From positions 1 to 42,452 of the forward strand of contig JAFYQR010000099.1 in NCBI GenBank assembly GCA_017559825.1: a DNA stretch of 42,452 nt. The letters run 5' to 3'. Source of the DNA: Thermoguttaceae bacterium. Lineage in GTDB: Bacteria > Planctomycetota > Planctomycetia > Pirellulales > Thermoguttaceae. Both the position numbers and the translations under genes were made by a program. Below the pieces are notes generated by a model. That model was not told the DNA's origin, searched no databases, and saw only the letters and a program-made list of their open reading frames with translations. The first letter of the stretch is position 1. Every line of letters starts with the position of its first letter. Of the stretch, positions 33,989 through 42,104 are shown one piece after another.

Positions 33989-34939
33989 ATGTTCGCGGCG
34001 ATCGTTAGTCAGCAGAATCCGCGCGTCAAGAATGCGGCGCGGTTGCGGGAGAGTCGGGCTCGACGCCGCGAAGGGCTCTTTTTGATCGACGGCGCTCGCG
34101 AGGCGGTTCGCGCTTGGGAACGCGGTTTCAAGTTCGTCGAGGTTTTTTGGAACGCCGGGAAGAACGTCGCGGCGGACGAGAAAGTCGACGTCGATTCGGC
34201 GTTGAGCGCCGCGAGAGCGCGAGCCGGGAAGAGCGAGCGGGACGCCGACGCGGTCGAAAAAAGATTCGACGAGTTGCGAACGCTCTTGAGAACTGTCGAC
34301 GCGGCGGGCGTTCCGACGATTCCGCTGTCGACCGGCGCTTTCGAGAAAATCGGGTTCGGCGACCGCGACGAGGGAATCGTCGTCGTCGCTCGAGCGAAAA
34401 CGACGACGTTCGACGCGTTGGATTCGTTGTTGTCGGAAAAGTCGGCGAAAACGGGAGAGGCTCCGCTCGTCGCGGTGATCGAGGGCGTTGAGAAACCGGG
34501 GAACGTCGGAGCGATTTTGCGGAGCGCGGACGGCGCCGGGTTGGACGCGCTGATTGTCGCGGCGCCCGATTACGATCTTTATAATCCGAACGCGATTCGG
34601 TCGAGTTTGGGCGCGATTTTCAGCGTTCCGACCGTCGTCGCGCCGGCGCCGGAGGTTCTCGGTTGGCTGCGTCGCCGCAAAATTCAACGGGCGACCGCGC
34701 TTTGCGACGACTCGATTCCGTATCCGCGACTCGACTACCGGCGCCCGACCGCGATTGTGCTCGGGAGCGAAGCGGACGGTTTGACCGAAATTTGGGCGAC
34801 CGAAACGCCGGAGGACGCCGCGGACGGACTCCTCAAAAAAGCGCGGTTGCCGATGCTCGGAATCGCCGACAGTTTGAACGTTTCGAACGCCGCCGCCGTC
34901 TTTTTTTACGAGGCGCGACGGGTTCGCTCGTTCGGTTGA
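33989..34939 (+). CDS. TrmH/SpoU family RNA 2'-O-methyltransferase
   Basis: This 316-residue cytosolic enzyme should methylate a ribose in rRNA or tRNA using S-adenosylmethionine. The N-terminal region (about 1-130) resembles the SpoU substrate-binding domain, beginning VSQQNPRVKNAARLRESRARR. The C-terminal SPOUT knot shows the three family motifs: EGVEKPGNVGAILRSADGAG, LGSEADGLTEIW and LPMLGIADSLNVSNAAAVF. GGAGG lies 5-6 nt before the ATG at 33989; the frame also opens at a TTG inside that site (33977). The target nucleotide cannot be told; rRNA (RlmB-like or 23S Gm2251 type) is the commonest. Confidence 0.92.
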   Translation: MFAAIVSQQNPRVKNAARLRESRARRREGLFLIDGAREAVRAWERGFKFVEVFWNAGKNVAADEKVDVDSALSAARARAGKSERDADAVEKRFDELRTLLRTVDAAGVPTIPLSTGAFEKIGFGDRDEGIVVVARAKTTTFDALDSLLSEKSAKTGEAPLVAVIEGVEKPGNVGAILRSADGAGLDALIVAAPDYDLYNPNAIRSSLGAIFSVPTVVAPAPEVLGWLRRRKIQRATALCDDSIPYPRLDYRRPTAIVLGSEADGLTEIWATETPEDAADGLLKKARLPMLGIADSLNVSNAAAVFFYEARRVRSFG

Positions 34940-34969
34940 GGCGGAGCGGGACGGTTTTGACGGTCGCGT

Positions 34970-34989
34970 CGTTTCAAACGGTTGAAACG
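34970..34989. repeat. 8-bp inverted repeat
   Basis: CGTTTCAA (34970-34977) and TTGAAACG (34982-34989) flank ACGG. It lies 30 bp after the methyltransferase stop and 88 bp before the next gene, and includes TTGAAA, a possible -35 box 14 bp before TATAAA (35002-35007). It may be a hairpin or an operator. No T tract follows. Confidence 0.45.
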
Positions 34990-35076
34990 ACCGCGAGAAA
35001 TTATAAAAAGAGGCAAGAAGGCCGCGAGGCGAACGGAGCGTCGGGAAGACTCGACGAACTCGATTAAGGAGCCCGA

Positions 35077-35805
35077 ATGGACGGAAAAGAAATTGCGGCG
35101 TTAATCGACGAACTGCACGGTTTTCATCGAGCGGCGGCCGAGCTGAACCATCGGATTCAACGCGGGCGCCGAGCGGTTGCGGCGGGCGTCGCGGCGCAAA
35201 AAAAGGCGGCCGACGCGTTGGCGGCGCGGCGCGAGGAGAAGCGGAATCTGCTCTTGGCGGCGAAGGAAAAAGAGCGCGAGTCCGACGCCGCGGCGCGAGA
35301 GCTCGAACGTCGTCGCGCCCAGCTCGACGCGGCGAAGTCGAACCGCGAATACGATTCGATTCAAATTCAAATCGAATCGATCGCCTATAAAAACGACGAG
35401 CTGGCCGAAGCGGCGTTCGAAGCGCTGACCGCCGCCGAAGAGTTCGACGCCGAAGTCGAAAAGGCCGAAGCCGAACTGAAAGAGGCGACCGCGCTCGTCG
35501 AAAAAGCGCGAGCCGCGGTCGTCGAGGCGGAGCCGAAATTGACGGCGGATCTCGAGCGGCTCCAAGGGCGGATCCGCGAGGCCGAAGGGCGGCTTCCGCG
35601 CGATTGGGCCGGGCTTTACGCCAAGGTCGTAAAGGATTTCGGCGGCGAGGAGGCGTTCGCTCCACTGACCGGCGAAGGATATTGCGGCTCGTGTCGGCGG
35701 CGGCTTCCGGTCGAGATTTTGACGAAAGTTTGCGGCGGCGCGGCGCTGGTTTGTCCGGCTTGCGGACGCTTGCTTTACATGCCGAGCGGTTTCGTTTTAA
35801 AGTGA
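35077..35805 (+). CDS. Coiled-coil protein with C-terminal C4 zinc ribbon
   Basis: This 242-residue protein is a long antiparallel coiled coil (about 5-180, rich in Ala, Glu, Lys and Arg) followed by a zinc ribbon with two CxxC pairs, GYCGSC and CPAC, ending MPSGFVLK. This is the architecture of the CT398/YbgI-neighbour zinc-ribbon family (C4-type zinc ribbon proteins) found in most bacteria, in some of which it binds flagellar or type III export factors and nucleic acids. Function in planctomycetes is unknown. The motif SNREYDSIQIQIES in the hairpin is typical. TAAGGAG lies 6 nt before the ATG. It stands between two nucleic-acid-related genes. Confidence 0.88.
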   Translation: MDGKEIAALIDELHGFHRAAAELNHRIQRGRRAVAAGVAAQKKAADALAARREEKRNLLLAAKEKERESDAAARELERRRAQLDAAKSNREYDSIQIQIESIAYKNDELAEAAFEALTAAEEFDAEVEKAEAELKEATALVEKARAAVVEAEPKLTADLERLQGRIREAEGRLPRDWAGLYAKVVKDFGGEEAFAPLTGEGYCGSCRRRLPVEILTKVCGGAALVCPACGRLLYMPSGFVLK

Positions 35806-36029
35806 AGCCGCGCAAGCGGCGCGGGGGTTGACGAAAGCTCGCGGCGGCGGTTTGGCCCGTCGGCGAGCGGCGGTTGACTTGTCGAGCGGTTGCACGTCGA
35901 AGCGAAACGCCGAAAACGCGGCGCGTTCGTCGATTTCGCGGCGGCGCGATCGCGCGACAAAACGGCGTGTTTCGAGCGGAGTCGAGCGCCGAAACGGTTG
36001 GGCGGCGACGATTGACCCCAAACGCGGCG

Positions 36030-36095
36030 ACAAACGGCGAAGGATTTAACGATTTTACCAGTTTTAACGGTTGATTTTAACGTTCGTTTTTAAGA
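36030..36095. repeat. Cluster of TTTTAACG-like motifs before the GTPase gene
   Basis: Within about 60 bp occur GATTTAACG, TTTTACCAG, TTTTAACGG and ATTTTAACG. Similar motifs recur in other spacers of the window (for example 8522, 14180, 17711, 24064, 37167, 40446). Whether they bind a protein is unknown. Confidence 0.4.
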
Positions 36096-36102
36096 GTTCG
36101 AT

Positions 36103-37137
36103 ATGAAAGTTGGTTTGGTTGGGTACGCGGGCAGCGGCAAAAGTTCCTTATTCGAGTGGTTGACCGGCGCGACGCCCGATCCGTCGGCGGTTCACTCCTC
36201 GCAGTTGGCGACGGCGACGATTCCGGAGCCGCGAATCGCCGCGCTTTGCGAAATTTACAAGCCGAAAAAAGTTACTTACGCCGCGATGGAAATCGTCGAC
36301 ACGCCCGGGCTTAACCGCGACCACGTCGGCAACGTCGCGAAGTTGGCGCACCTTCGGGAAGCGGATTACTTGGTTTGCGTCGTACCGGCGTTCGACGGTT
36401 CGAAAGTCGAAACGGAAATGAAAGCGTTCGTCGAGGACATGATTTTCGCCGACCTCGAAATCGCGACGAACCGCATCGAAAAAATCGAAGAGCAAATGAA
36501 GCGCCGCCGCTCGAAGGAAGAGCAGGAAGCGCTCGAAATCGAGTACGACACGCTGAAAATTTTGCGCGAGCGCCTCGAAGCCGGGAATCCGCTCCTCGCC
36601 GAAGAAATGACCGAAGAGCAGTACAAAGCGACGCGCTCGTTTCGCTTTTTGACGGAAAAACGCCGTATGATTCTCGTCAACACCGGCGACGACGAAAACG
36701 ATTTTGCGCAATACGAGAAATTCGCGACGGAAAAAGAGCCGGTTCTCGCCGTTTCGGTCGGGCTCGAGCTCGAACTCTCGCGGATGGCGCCGGAGGAAGC
36801 GGAAGCGTTCCTCGAAGAAATGGGGTTGGCCCGCGTCGGACGGGATAAAGTCGTGCGAACGTTGATGGACGCTTCCGGACAGATGGTCTTTTTGACCGCC
36901 GGCGACAAGGAAGTCCGCAGTTGGCTGACGCGCAAAAACAGCTCCGCGGTCGAGGCGGCGGGGAAGATTCACACCGACTTTATCAAGAAGTTCATTCGCT
37001 GCGAAGTGATCGCCTGCGACGACTTGATCCGCCTCGGAAGCGAGCGCGAAGTGAAGGCGGCCGGGCTCAACCACCGCGAAACGAAGGAGTACGTCGTTCA
37101 AGAAGGCGACGTGCTGCTCTTCCACATTTCGCAATGA
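36103..37137 (+). CDS. YchF/OLA1-like P-loop GTPase/ATPase with altered specificity motif
   Basis: This 344-residue cytosolic protein has the YchF layout: a P loop (GYAGSGKSSLF, residues 7-17), the Walker B/G3 DTPGL, a long coiled-coil insertion (about 130-180, NRIEKIEEQMKRRRSKEE) and a C-terminal TGS-like DUF933 domain with AAGKIHTDFIKKFIRCEV and EGDVLLFHI. YchF normally has GLPNVGKST and NxxE, the latter linked to ATP preference. Here the P loop is GYAGSGKSS and the specificity position reads NTGDDE, closest to NxxD without the lysine of NKxD. It is thus a divergent member or paralogue; nucleotide preference is unclear. AAGAG precedes the ATG. The C-terminal half is much closer to canonical YchF than the P loop is. 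Confidence 0.85.
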   Translation: MKVGLVGYAGSGKSSLFEWLTGATPDPSAVHSSQLATATIPEPRIAALCEIYKPKKVTYAAMEIVDTPGLNRDHVGNVAKLAHLREADYLVCVVPAFDGSKVETEMKAFVEDMIFADLEIATNRIEKIEEQMKRRRSKEEQEALEIEYDTLKILRERLEAGNPLLAEEMTEEQYKATRSFRFLTEKRRMILVNTGDDENDFAQYEKFATEKEPVLAVSVGLELELSRMAPEEAEAFLEEMGLARVGRDKVVRTLMDASGQMVFLTAGDKEVRSWLTRKNSSAVEAAGKIHTDFIKKFIRCEVIACDDLIRLGSEREVKAAGLNHRETKEYVVQEGDVLLFHISQ

Positions 37138-37377
37138 AAACGCGGCGAGTCGGACGATTTTGCCGATTTTAACGCTCGGATAAGCCGGAAACGGCGTCCG
37201 GGCGAACAAATTTTGCCGTTAAAATCGTTATATTCGGCGTTTTGGCGATTCGGTTGAACGCCGAGGCGCGAAAACGTCGAACTTAAACGACGACGCGAAG
37301 AAGGGACGGCTCGCCGCGTCGAAACGTTCGGTTTTGACGATTAGGCCGATTAAGACGAAGAGAACGAAAGGGAAACG

Positions 37378-37908
37378 ATGGAATTTTTCGAAACGGTCGC
37401 TCGACGACGTTGTTATCGCGGCGAATTTACCGACGCTCCGGTTCCGCGCGAAGCGTTGACGAAGATTCTTGAAGCGGCGATCGAGGCGCCGACGGCTTGC
37501 AACGCGCAATCGCCGTCCTTCGTCGCGGTCGACGATCCGGCGGTTCTCGCGAAAATTGCCGAAATTATGCCGACGCCGGTTTGCAAGACGGCGAAGGCGG
37601 TTATCGTTTGCGTCGCGGACGAGCGGCCGGTTTACGCCGACGTTTCGTTTTACAAAGAGGACTGTTCCGCCGCGGTTCAGAATATGCTTCTCGCGCTCAC
37701 GGCGCTCGGTTTTCACTCCGTTTGGCTCGACGGCGTCTTGCGTCGCGACGGAATCGCCGAAAAGATCGCCCGACTTCTCCAAATTCCGGAAGGAAAACGC
37801 GTTCAAATCGTCCTGCCGATCGGCGTCGCGCCGTCGGAGCCGACGAAAGCGGAGCGTTTGCCGTTTGAAAAACGCGCTTCCTTCAACGTTTGGAAAGACC
37901 AACAATAA
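37378..37908 (+). CDS. Nitroreductase-family flavoprotein
   Basis: This 176-residue protein fits the short nitroreductase family that binds FMN and reduces nitro compounds, quinones or flavins with NAD(P)H. Visible features are an N-terminal TVARRRCYRGEFTDAPVP (the RRS-R FMN phosphate site), EAPTACNAQSPSF, and DCSAAVQNMLLALTALGFHSVWLDG in the middle. The C-terminal loop is IPEGKRVQIVLPIGVA. It is slightly shorter than most members. AAAGGGAAACG lies before the ATG at 37378. The leader contains TATATT (37230-37235) without a good -35 box. It may be co-transcribed with the GNAT gene that starts 98 bp later. Physiological substrate is unknown. Confidence 0.92.
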   Translation: MEFFETVARRRCYRGEFTDAPVPREALTKILEAAIEAPTACNAQSPSFVAVDDPAVLAKIAEIMPTPVCKTAKAVIVCVADERPVYADVSFYKEDCSAAVQNMLLALTALGFHSVWLDGVLRRDGIAEKIARLLQIPEGKRVQIVLPIGVAPSEPTKAERLPFEKRASFNVWKDQQ

Positions 37909-38006
37909 TATCGACGCGGACTTCGGCGTCAAGCGGAAGTCCGGCAAAATAAAGCGTCGCCGAAGCGGCGCGACGTTTGACAACGTGCGAACGGGAATCG
38001 CTAACA

Positions 38007-39134
38007 ATGAGCGAAATCAAGATCGTTAAGCCGACTTCGCGGCGAGACAAAAAACGTTTTTTGTTGTTTCCTTGGAAGATTTACAAGGACGACCCGCATT
38101 GGATTCCGCCGCTCCTCGCGAGCGAAAAGGGGCTCGTCGGGTTCGCGAAGGACGCTTTTTACGAACGAAACCAAGTCCAAACGTTTTTGGCCGAGCGCGA
38201 CGGCGAAGTCGTCGGAAGAATCGCCGCGATTTTGAACGTCGGGCACCTTGAACGTTACAACGATAAGGTCGGTTTTTTCGGTTTTTACGAATCGATCGAC
38301 GATCAAGCAGTCGCCGACGCGCTCTTCGCCGCCGCCTCCGATTGGCTCAAAGAGCGGGGGTGCGAGACGATGCGCGGCCCGACGAACCCGTCGCTGAACC
38401 ACACGGTCGGCCTGCTGATCGAAGGGTTCGACTCGTCGCCGTTCTTCATGATGACGTACAATCCGCCGTATTACGAGCGCTTGTTCGAGAACGTCGGCTT
38501 CGCGAAAACGCAGGATATGTACGCCTATTGGGGGAAGATCGACATGCTCCCGAAAGTGCGCGAACGGTACCTGCGAACCGCCGAAATGATTCAGGAACGG
38601 TACGACGTGAAGCTGCGCCCGCTCGATAAGAAAAATTTCGAGGCCGAAGTGCGCATGTTCCTCGAAATTTACAACAAGTCGCTGTCGAACACTTGGGGAT
38701 TCGTGCCGTTTTCCGACGCCGAGTTGCGCGAAATGGCCGCCTCGATGAAGTATTTGATGGTGCCGGAGCTCGCGATCGCCGCTGAAGTCGACGGGAAAAC
38801 GGTCGGCGCGACCTTTTGCCTTCCGGACTACAACCCGCGCATTAAGGCGATTAACGGGCGGTTGTTTCCGTTCGGTTTCTTGAAGTTGTTGCGAAAGCGT
38901 TCGGAAATCAAACGAATGCGCATTATCAGCACGAACGTTTTGCCGGAGTACCAAATGACCGGACTCGGGCTCGTTCTCTTGAACGCGTTGGTGCCGAAAA
39001 CGCTCGAGTGCGGCGTTCAAGAAGCGGAGTTCTCCTGGGTGCTCGAATCGAACCAATATTCGCGCGGCAGTTTGGAAAAAGGCGGCGCCGTGCGCAACAA
39101 AACGTACCGCGTGTACGATAAAAAAATCGCGTAG
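38007..39134 (+). CDS. GNAT-fold protein, first of two tandem paralogues
   Basis: This 375-residue cytosolic protein resembles the two-domain GNAT-superfamily proteins of unknown substrate. Its N-terminal part has FPWKIYKDDPHWIPPL and EGFDSSPFFMMTYNPPYYERLFENVGF; the C-terminal part has the acetyl-CoA-type stretch VLPEYQMTGLGLVLLNAL. The acceptor is unknown. It resembles its neighbour at 39300 across the whole length (KIYKxDPxW, FGFYES/FGFFEA-DDQ, EGFDS, PYYERLF/SYYPRLF), so the two arose by duplication, but they are well diverged. The ATG at 38007 has only a weak site upstream (GGGA 11 nt away); the frame opens at 37977. Confidence 0.82.
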   Translation: MSEIKIVKPTSRRDKKRFLLFPWKIYKDDPHWIPPLLASEKGLVGFAKDAFYERNQVQTFLAERDGEVVGRIAAILNVGHLERYNDKVGFFGFYESIDDQAVADALFAAASDWLKERGCETMRGPTNPSLNHTVGLLIEGFDSSPFFMMTYNPPYYERLFENVGFAKTQDMYAYWGKIDMLPKVRERYLRTAEMIQERYDVKLRPLDKKNFEAEVRMFLEIYNKSLSNTWGFVPFSDAELREMAASMKYLMVPELAIAAEVDGKTVGATFCLPDYNPRIKAINGRLFPFGFLKLLRKRSEIKRMRIISTNVLPEYQMTGLGLVLLNALVPKTLECGVQEAEFSWVLESNQYSRGSLEKGGAVRNKTYRVYDKKIA

Positions 39135-39150
39135 CGCGATTTGATTTCCT

Positions 39151-39160
39151 CCCCCCCCCC
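39151..39160. repeat. Homopolymeric tract of ten C
   Basis: Ten consecutive C residues lie 17 bp after the stop of the first GNAT gene and about 140 bp before the second. Such a run is exceptional in this window. It could be a slippage site or an assembly error. A 39-codon open frame begins two bases after it but has no ribosome-binding site and no recognisable motif. Confidence 0.8.
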
Positions 39161-39299
39161 AATGAACAACACACGACGGCGTTTTGCGACGCTCGTTTGC
39201 GGAACGTTTTCTCGTCGCGTCGGCGGCGAGCGACGGCGCGCGATCGCGTCCCGTTACGACTTAAATTGTCCTATGTATTAATAATAGTCGGCGTTCGCA

Positions 39300-40433
39300 A
39301 TGGAAATCATCGAAGTTACCACCGAAAAGGCCCGCAAGAAGTTTATCGAGCTTCCGCGTAAAATTTACAAAAACGATCCGAACTGGACGGCGCCGTTCGA
39401 TTTTCAAACGCGCGAAAAACTCGATCCGAAACGAAATCCTTTTTTCCGGCACGGTTGGGCGAAAATGTTTCTCGCCGTCGACGGCGACGAGGTTCTCGGG
39501 CGAATCGTCGCCTCGGACGATCCGCGTTTCAACGAGGAAAACGGGTCGAATATGGGCATGTTCGGCTTTTTTGAGGCGGTCGACGACCAAAACGTCGCGA
39601 ACGCGCTCTTCGACAAGGCGTCTCGCGTGTTGAAAGAGGAACGCAAACGCGATCTCCTCTTCGGCCCGGTCGAGTTTTCGACGAATTACGAGTGCGCGCT
39701 TTTGGTCGAAGGCTTCGACTCGCCGGCCAAGGTGATGATGCCGTACAACGCGAGCTATTACCCGCGTCTTTTCGATAATTGGGGGCTTCAAAAGAATCGC
39801 GATCTCTTTTCGTGGTATTTTGACGAAAGCGCGATTTTCGCCGACCAATGGCGGCCGATCGTCGAGCGTTTGCAAAAACGTTACAATTTTACGGTTCGCG
39901 GAATTTCGATGAAGAATTTCGCCGCCGACGTCGAGCGTTGCATGGAAGTTTACGAAGCGGTGCGTTCCGAATGGTGGTGGGCGTGCGTTTCGTTGACGCA
40001 AGAAGAAGTGCGCGCTTACGCCGACAATTTGCGGAAAATCGCCTGTCCGGAGCAAACGCTTTTGGCCGAAGTCGACGGCAAACCGGTCGGTTTTTCGATC
40101 ACCGTGCCGGACTTCAACGAGGCGGCGCGTCCGCTCGGCGGTAAGTTGTCTTGGTTGGGCGTTCCTTACTTGGGCGCGTTGCGTTTGAAGTATCGCTTGA
40201 AACGGGTCAAGGGCGCGCGCATGATGGTGCTCTGCGTTTTGCCGGAATACCGTCGCAAGGGCGTCGCCGAGCGCCTGATTTTGGACACGTTCGACTACGG
40301 GCGCAACGTCTTGAAGTACGAAAACGCCGAACTCGGTTGGACGGACGAAAACAACGACAAAATCAATCACGTCTTGGAGCGCGTCGGCGCCAAGCGTTGC
40401 AAGCGGTACCGCGTGTATCAAAAGGATATTTGA
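39300..40433 (+). CDS. GNAT-fold protein, second of two tandem paralogues
   Basis: This 377-residue protein shares architecture with the gene at 38007. N-terminal motifs are LPRKIYKNDPNWTAPF, MFGFFEAVDDQNVA and LLVEGFDSPAKVMMPYNASYYPRLFDN; the C-terminal half carries VLPEYRRKGVAERLIL, closer to the GNAT acetyl-CoA-binding motif (Q/RxxGxG/A) than its paralogue, then ENAELGWTDENNDKIN. The ATG at 39300 is preceded by no clear ribosome-binding site. A weak pair, TTACGA (39254-39259) and TATTAA (39276-39281), may be its promoter. Substrate is unknown. The presence of a second copy with a better-kept acetyl-CoA loop suggests they act on different acceptors or as partners. Confidence 0.82.
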   Translation: MEIIEVTTEKARKKFIELPRKIYKNDPNWTAPFDFQTREKLDPKRNPFFRHGWAKMFLAVDGDEVLGRIVASDDPRFNEENGSNMGMFGFFEAVDDQNVANALFDKASRVLKEERKRDLLFGPVEFSTNYECALLVEGFDSPAKVMMPYNASYYPRLFDNWGLQKNRDLFSWYFDESAIFADQWRPIVERLQKRYNFTVRGISMKNFAADVERCMEVYEAVRSEWWWACVSLTQEEVRAYADNLRKIACPEQTLLAEVDGKPVGFSITVPDFNEAARPLGGKLSWLGVPYLGALRLKYRLKRVKGARMMVLCVLPEYRRKGVAERLILDTFDYGRNVLKYENAELGWTDENNDKINHVLERVGAKRCKRYRVYQKDI

Positions 40434-40563
40434 CGGTCGCGCCGATTTTAACGTTCGGCGGCGGGCGAAAAGCGGCGAAGCGAAGAAGAATACGTAAGAT
40501 GTGGAAAGTTTCGCGTCGGCGAAACGTGGTTTTTTTGTAACGTTAATCCGGGGAGGAAACGAG

Positions 40564-41982
40564 ATGGCTCGACGCTTTCTTTGTTCGACGATAGGAGCGG
40601 CTTTGCTCGTCGGGGCCGCCGCGCTTCCGGCGTCCGCGCAAGACCATTCGTATTACGCCTACAAAAATAACAAGGCGCGGTACGAACAAACGCTGACCGA
40701 GCTGCTCGACGCGGCCCGCGCCGACTTGGGGATTACGATCGCCGTCGACGCGAACGTTAAACCGTATTTGGAGCAAAAAGTTCCGATGGCGCCGTGGAAG
40801 TATTGGGCCGACCCCGATCTTCGTTTGGCGTATATCCTCGCGCCGCTCGACTTAACGTTCGAGAAAACCGGCGAAAACTCGTACCGCGTTTTCGAGCCTT
40901 GGTATATGAACCGTCCGGAAGCCGAGGGCGCCGCGCATCTGGAACGAATGAAAGCCCGTTGCGCCGACCGCGAAAATTGGGAAAAACGTCGCGACGCGAT
41001 TCGAGCGACCCTCTTGAAAGAGTTCCAACTCGACCCCGCGCCGAAAAAAACGCCGTTGAACCCGATCGTCGGCGAGACGCGTCGACACGACGGTTACACG
41101 ACGACGAACGTCGCGCTGGAAATCTTCCCGAAATATTGGGTTAGCGGAACGCTTTTCCAACCGGCGGAGGGCGACGGGCCGTTTCCGGCGGTCGTTTCGC
41201 CGCACGGACACGGAAAAGAAGGGCGTTTCGCCGCCGATCAACAATACCGCGCCGCGACGTTGGCTCGAATGGGCGCCGTCGTCTTTGCGCACGGGATGCT
41301 CGGTTGGGTTCCGGGGGAAACGCCGCTTAAGGTCGACGCGCACCGCGACCCGATTTCCGGCGGGATTCAAACTTGGACGACGACGCGCGTAATCGACTAT
41401 TTGACGAGCCTTGACAACGTCGACGCGAGCCGAATCGGGATCACCGGCGAATCGGGCGGCGGGTCGCAAACGTTTTACGCGTCGGCGCTCGACGACAGGA
41501 TTGCCGTCAGCGTTCCGACGGTGATGGTTTCGACGCATTTTTACGGCGGCTGTCCTTGCGAAAGCGGGACGCCGTTTCACTCGCGCCTCGGTTGCGTTAC
41601 GAACGCCGAAGTCGCCGCGCTCTTCGCTCCGAAACCGTTGAAGTTGATTGCGTCGGCGCAAGACTGGACGAAGAACACTCCGACGGTAGAGTATCCGTTT
41701 CTGCAGTCGATTTACGCTCTTTACGACGCCGCCGAACGCGTCGAATACGAGATTTTCGACGAGCCGCACGGGTACGGGAAGTCGAATCGCGGCGCGCTCT
41801 ATCCGTTCTTCGCGAAGGAGTTGGGGCTCGACCTGAGCCGAGTCGACGAGTCGAAAGTAACGATCGAGCCGATGTCGGCGATGGTTTCGTTCGGCCCGAA
41901 TTGCGAAAACTATCCGGAGGGCGCCGTTCGGACGCTTGAGGAACTCCGCGCTGCGTTCGAAGCCGCGAAAAGCGCCGAGTAA
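40564..41982 (+). CDS. Secreted esterase (alpha/beta-hydrolase) with STN-like N-terminal domain
   Basis: This 472-residue protein has a signal peptide ending near ASAQ (residue 25). Residues about 43-112 look like a small STN/secretin-type beta-alpha fold: LTELLDAARADLGITIAV, then LRLAYILAPLDLTFEKTGENSYRVFE. Residues about 130-460 are an alpha/beta-hydrolase resembling acetyl-xylan esterases: VVSPHGHG, GITGESGGGSQTF with predicted nucleophile Ser297, SAQDWTKNTPTVEYPF (acid) and FDEPHGYGKSN (His). Pectin- or xylan-type ester removal is plausible but the substrate is unknown. The ATG at 40564 has GGGGAGG 7 nt upstream; the frame opens at 40501. A terminator follows. Confidence 0.85.
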   Translation: MARRFLCSTIGAALLVGAAALPASAQDHSYYAYKNNKARYEQTLTELLDAARADLGITIAVDANVKPYLEQKVPMAPWKYWADPDLRLAYILAPLDLTFEKTGENSYRVFEPWYMNRPEAEGAAHLERMKARCADRENWEKRRDAIRATLLKEFQLDPAPKKTPLNPIVGETRRHDGYTTTNVALEIFPKYWVSGTLFQPAEGDGPFPAVVSPHGHGKEGRFAADQQYRAATLARMGAVVFAHGMLGWVPGETPLKVDAHRDPISGGIQTWTTTRVIDYLTSLDNVDASRIGITGESGGGSQTFYASALDDRIAVSVPTVMVSTHFYGGCPCESGTPFHSRLGCVTNAEVAALFAPKPLKLIASAQDWTKNTPTVEYPFLQSIYALYDAAERVEYEIFDEPHGYGKSNRGALYPFFAKELGLDLSRVDESKVTIEPMSAMVSFGPNCENYPEGAVRTLEELRAAFEAAKSAE

Positions 41983-42016
41983 CGCCGTTCGACGTTGAAA
42001 ATCGACGCGATGAAAG

Positions 42017-42057
42017 CGCCGTCGACGCGGTTTCCGAGCCGCTCGACGGCGTTTTTT
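42017..42057 (+). terminator. Rho-independent terminator of the esterase gene
   Basis: A 13-bp stem with one bulged C (42017-42030 with 42039-42051) and an 8-nt loop is followed by six T, 34 bp after the stop codon. Confidence 0.9.
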
Positions 42058-42104
42058 GTCGCGTCGGGGCTTTTTGGCGTTAAAATGGGAAGACAGTAAA
42101 GAGA

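Noticed and set aside
1839..41982. Abundant GTCGACG-like short motifs across the window
   Set aside because: They follow from preferred codons for Val (GTC), Asp (GAC) and Ala (GCG) and occur mostly inside genes, so they are not treated as sites.
42058..42104. TPP riboswitch before thiM
   Set aside because: Only 47 nt separate the preceding terminator from the start codon and no CTGAGA-type core is visible.
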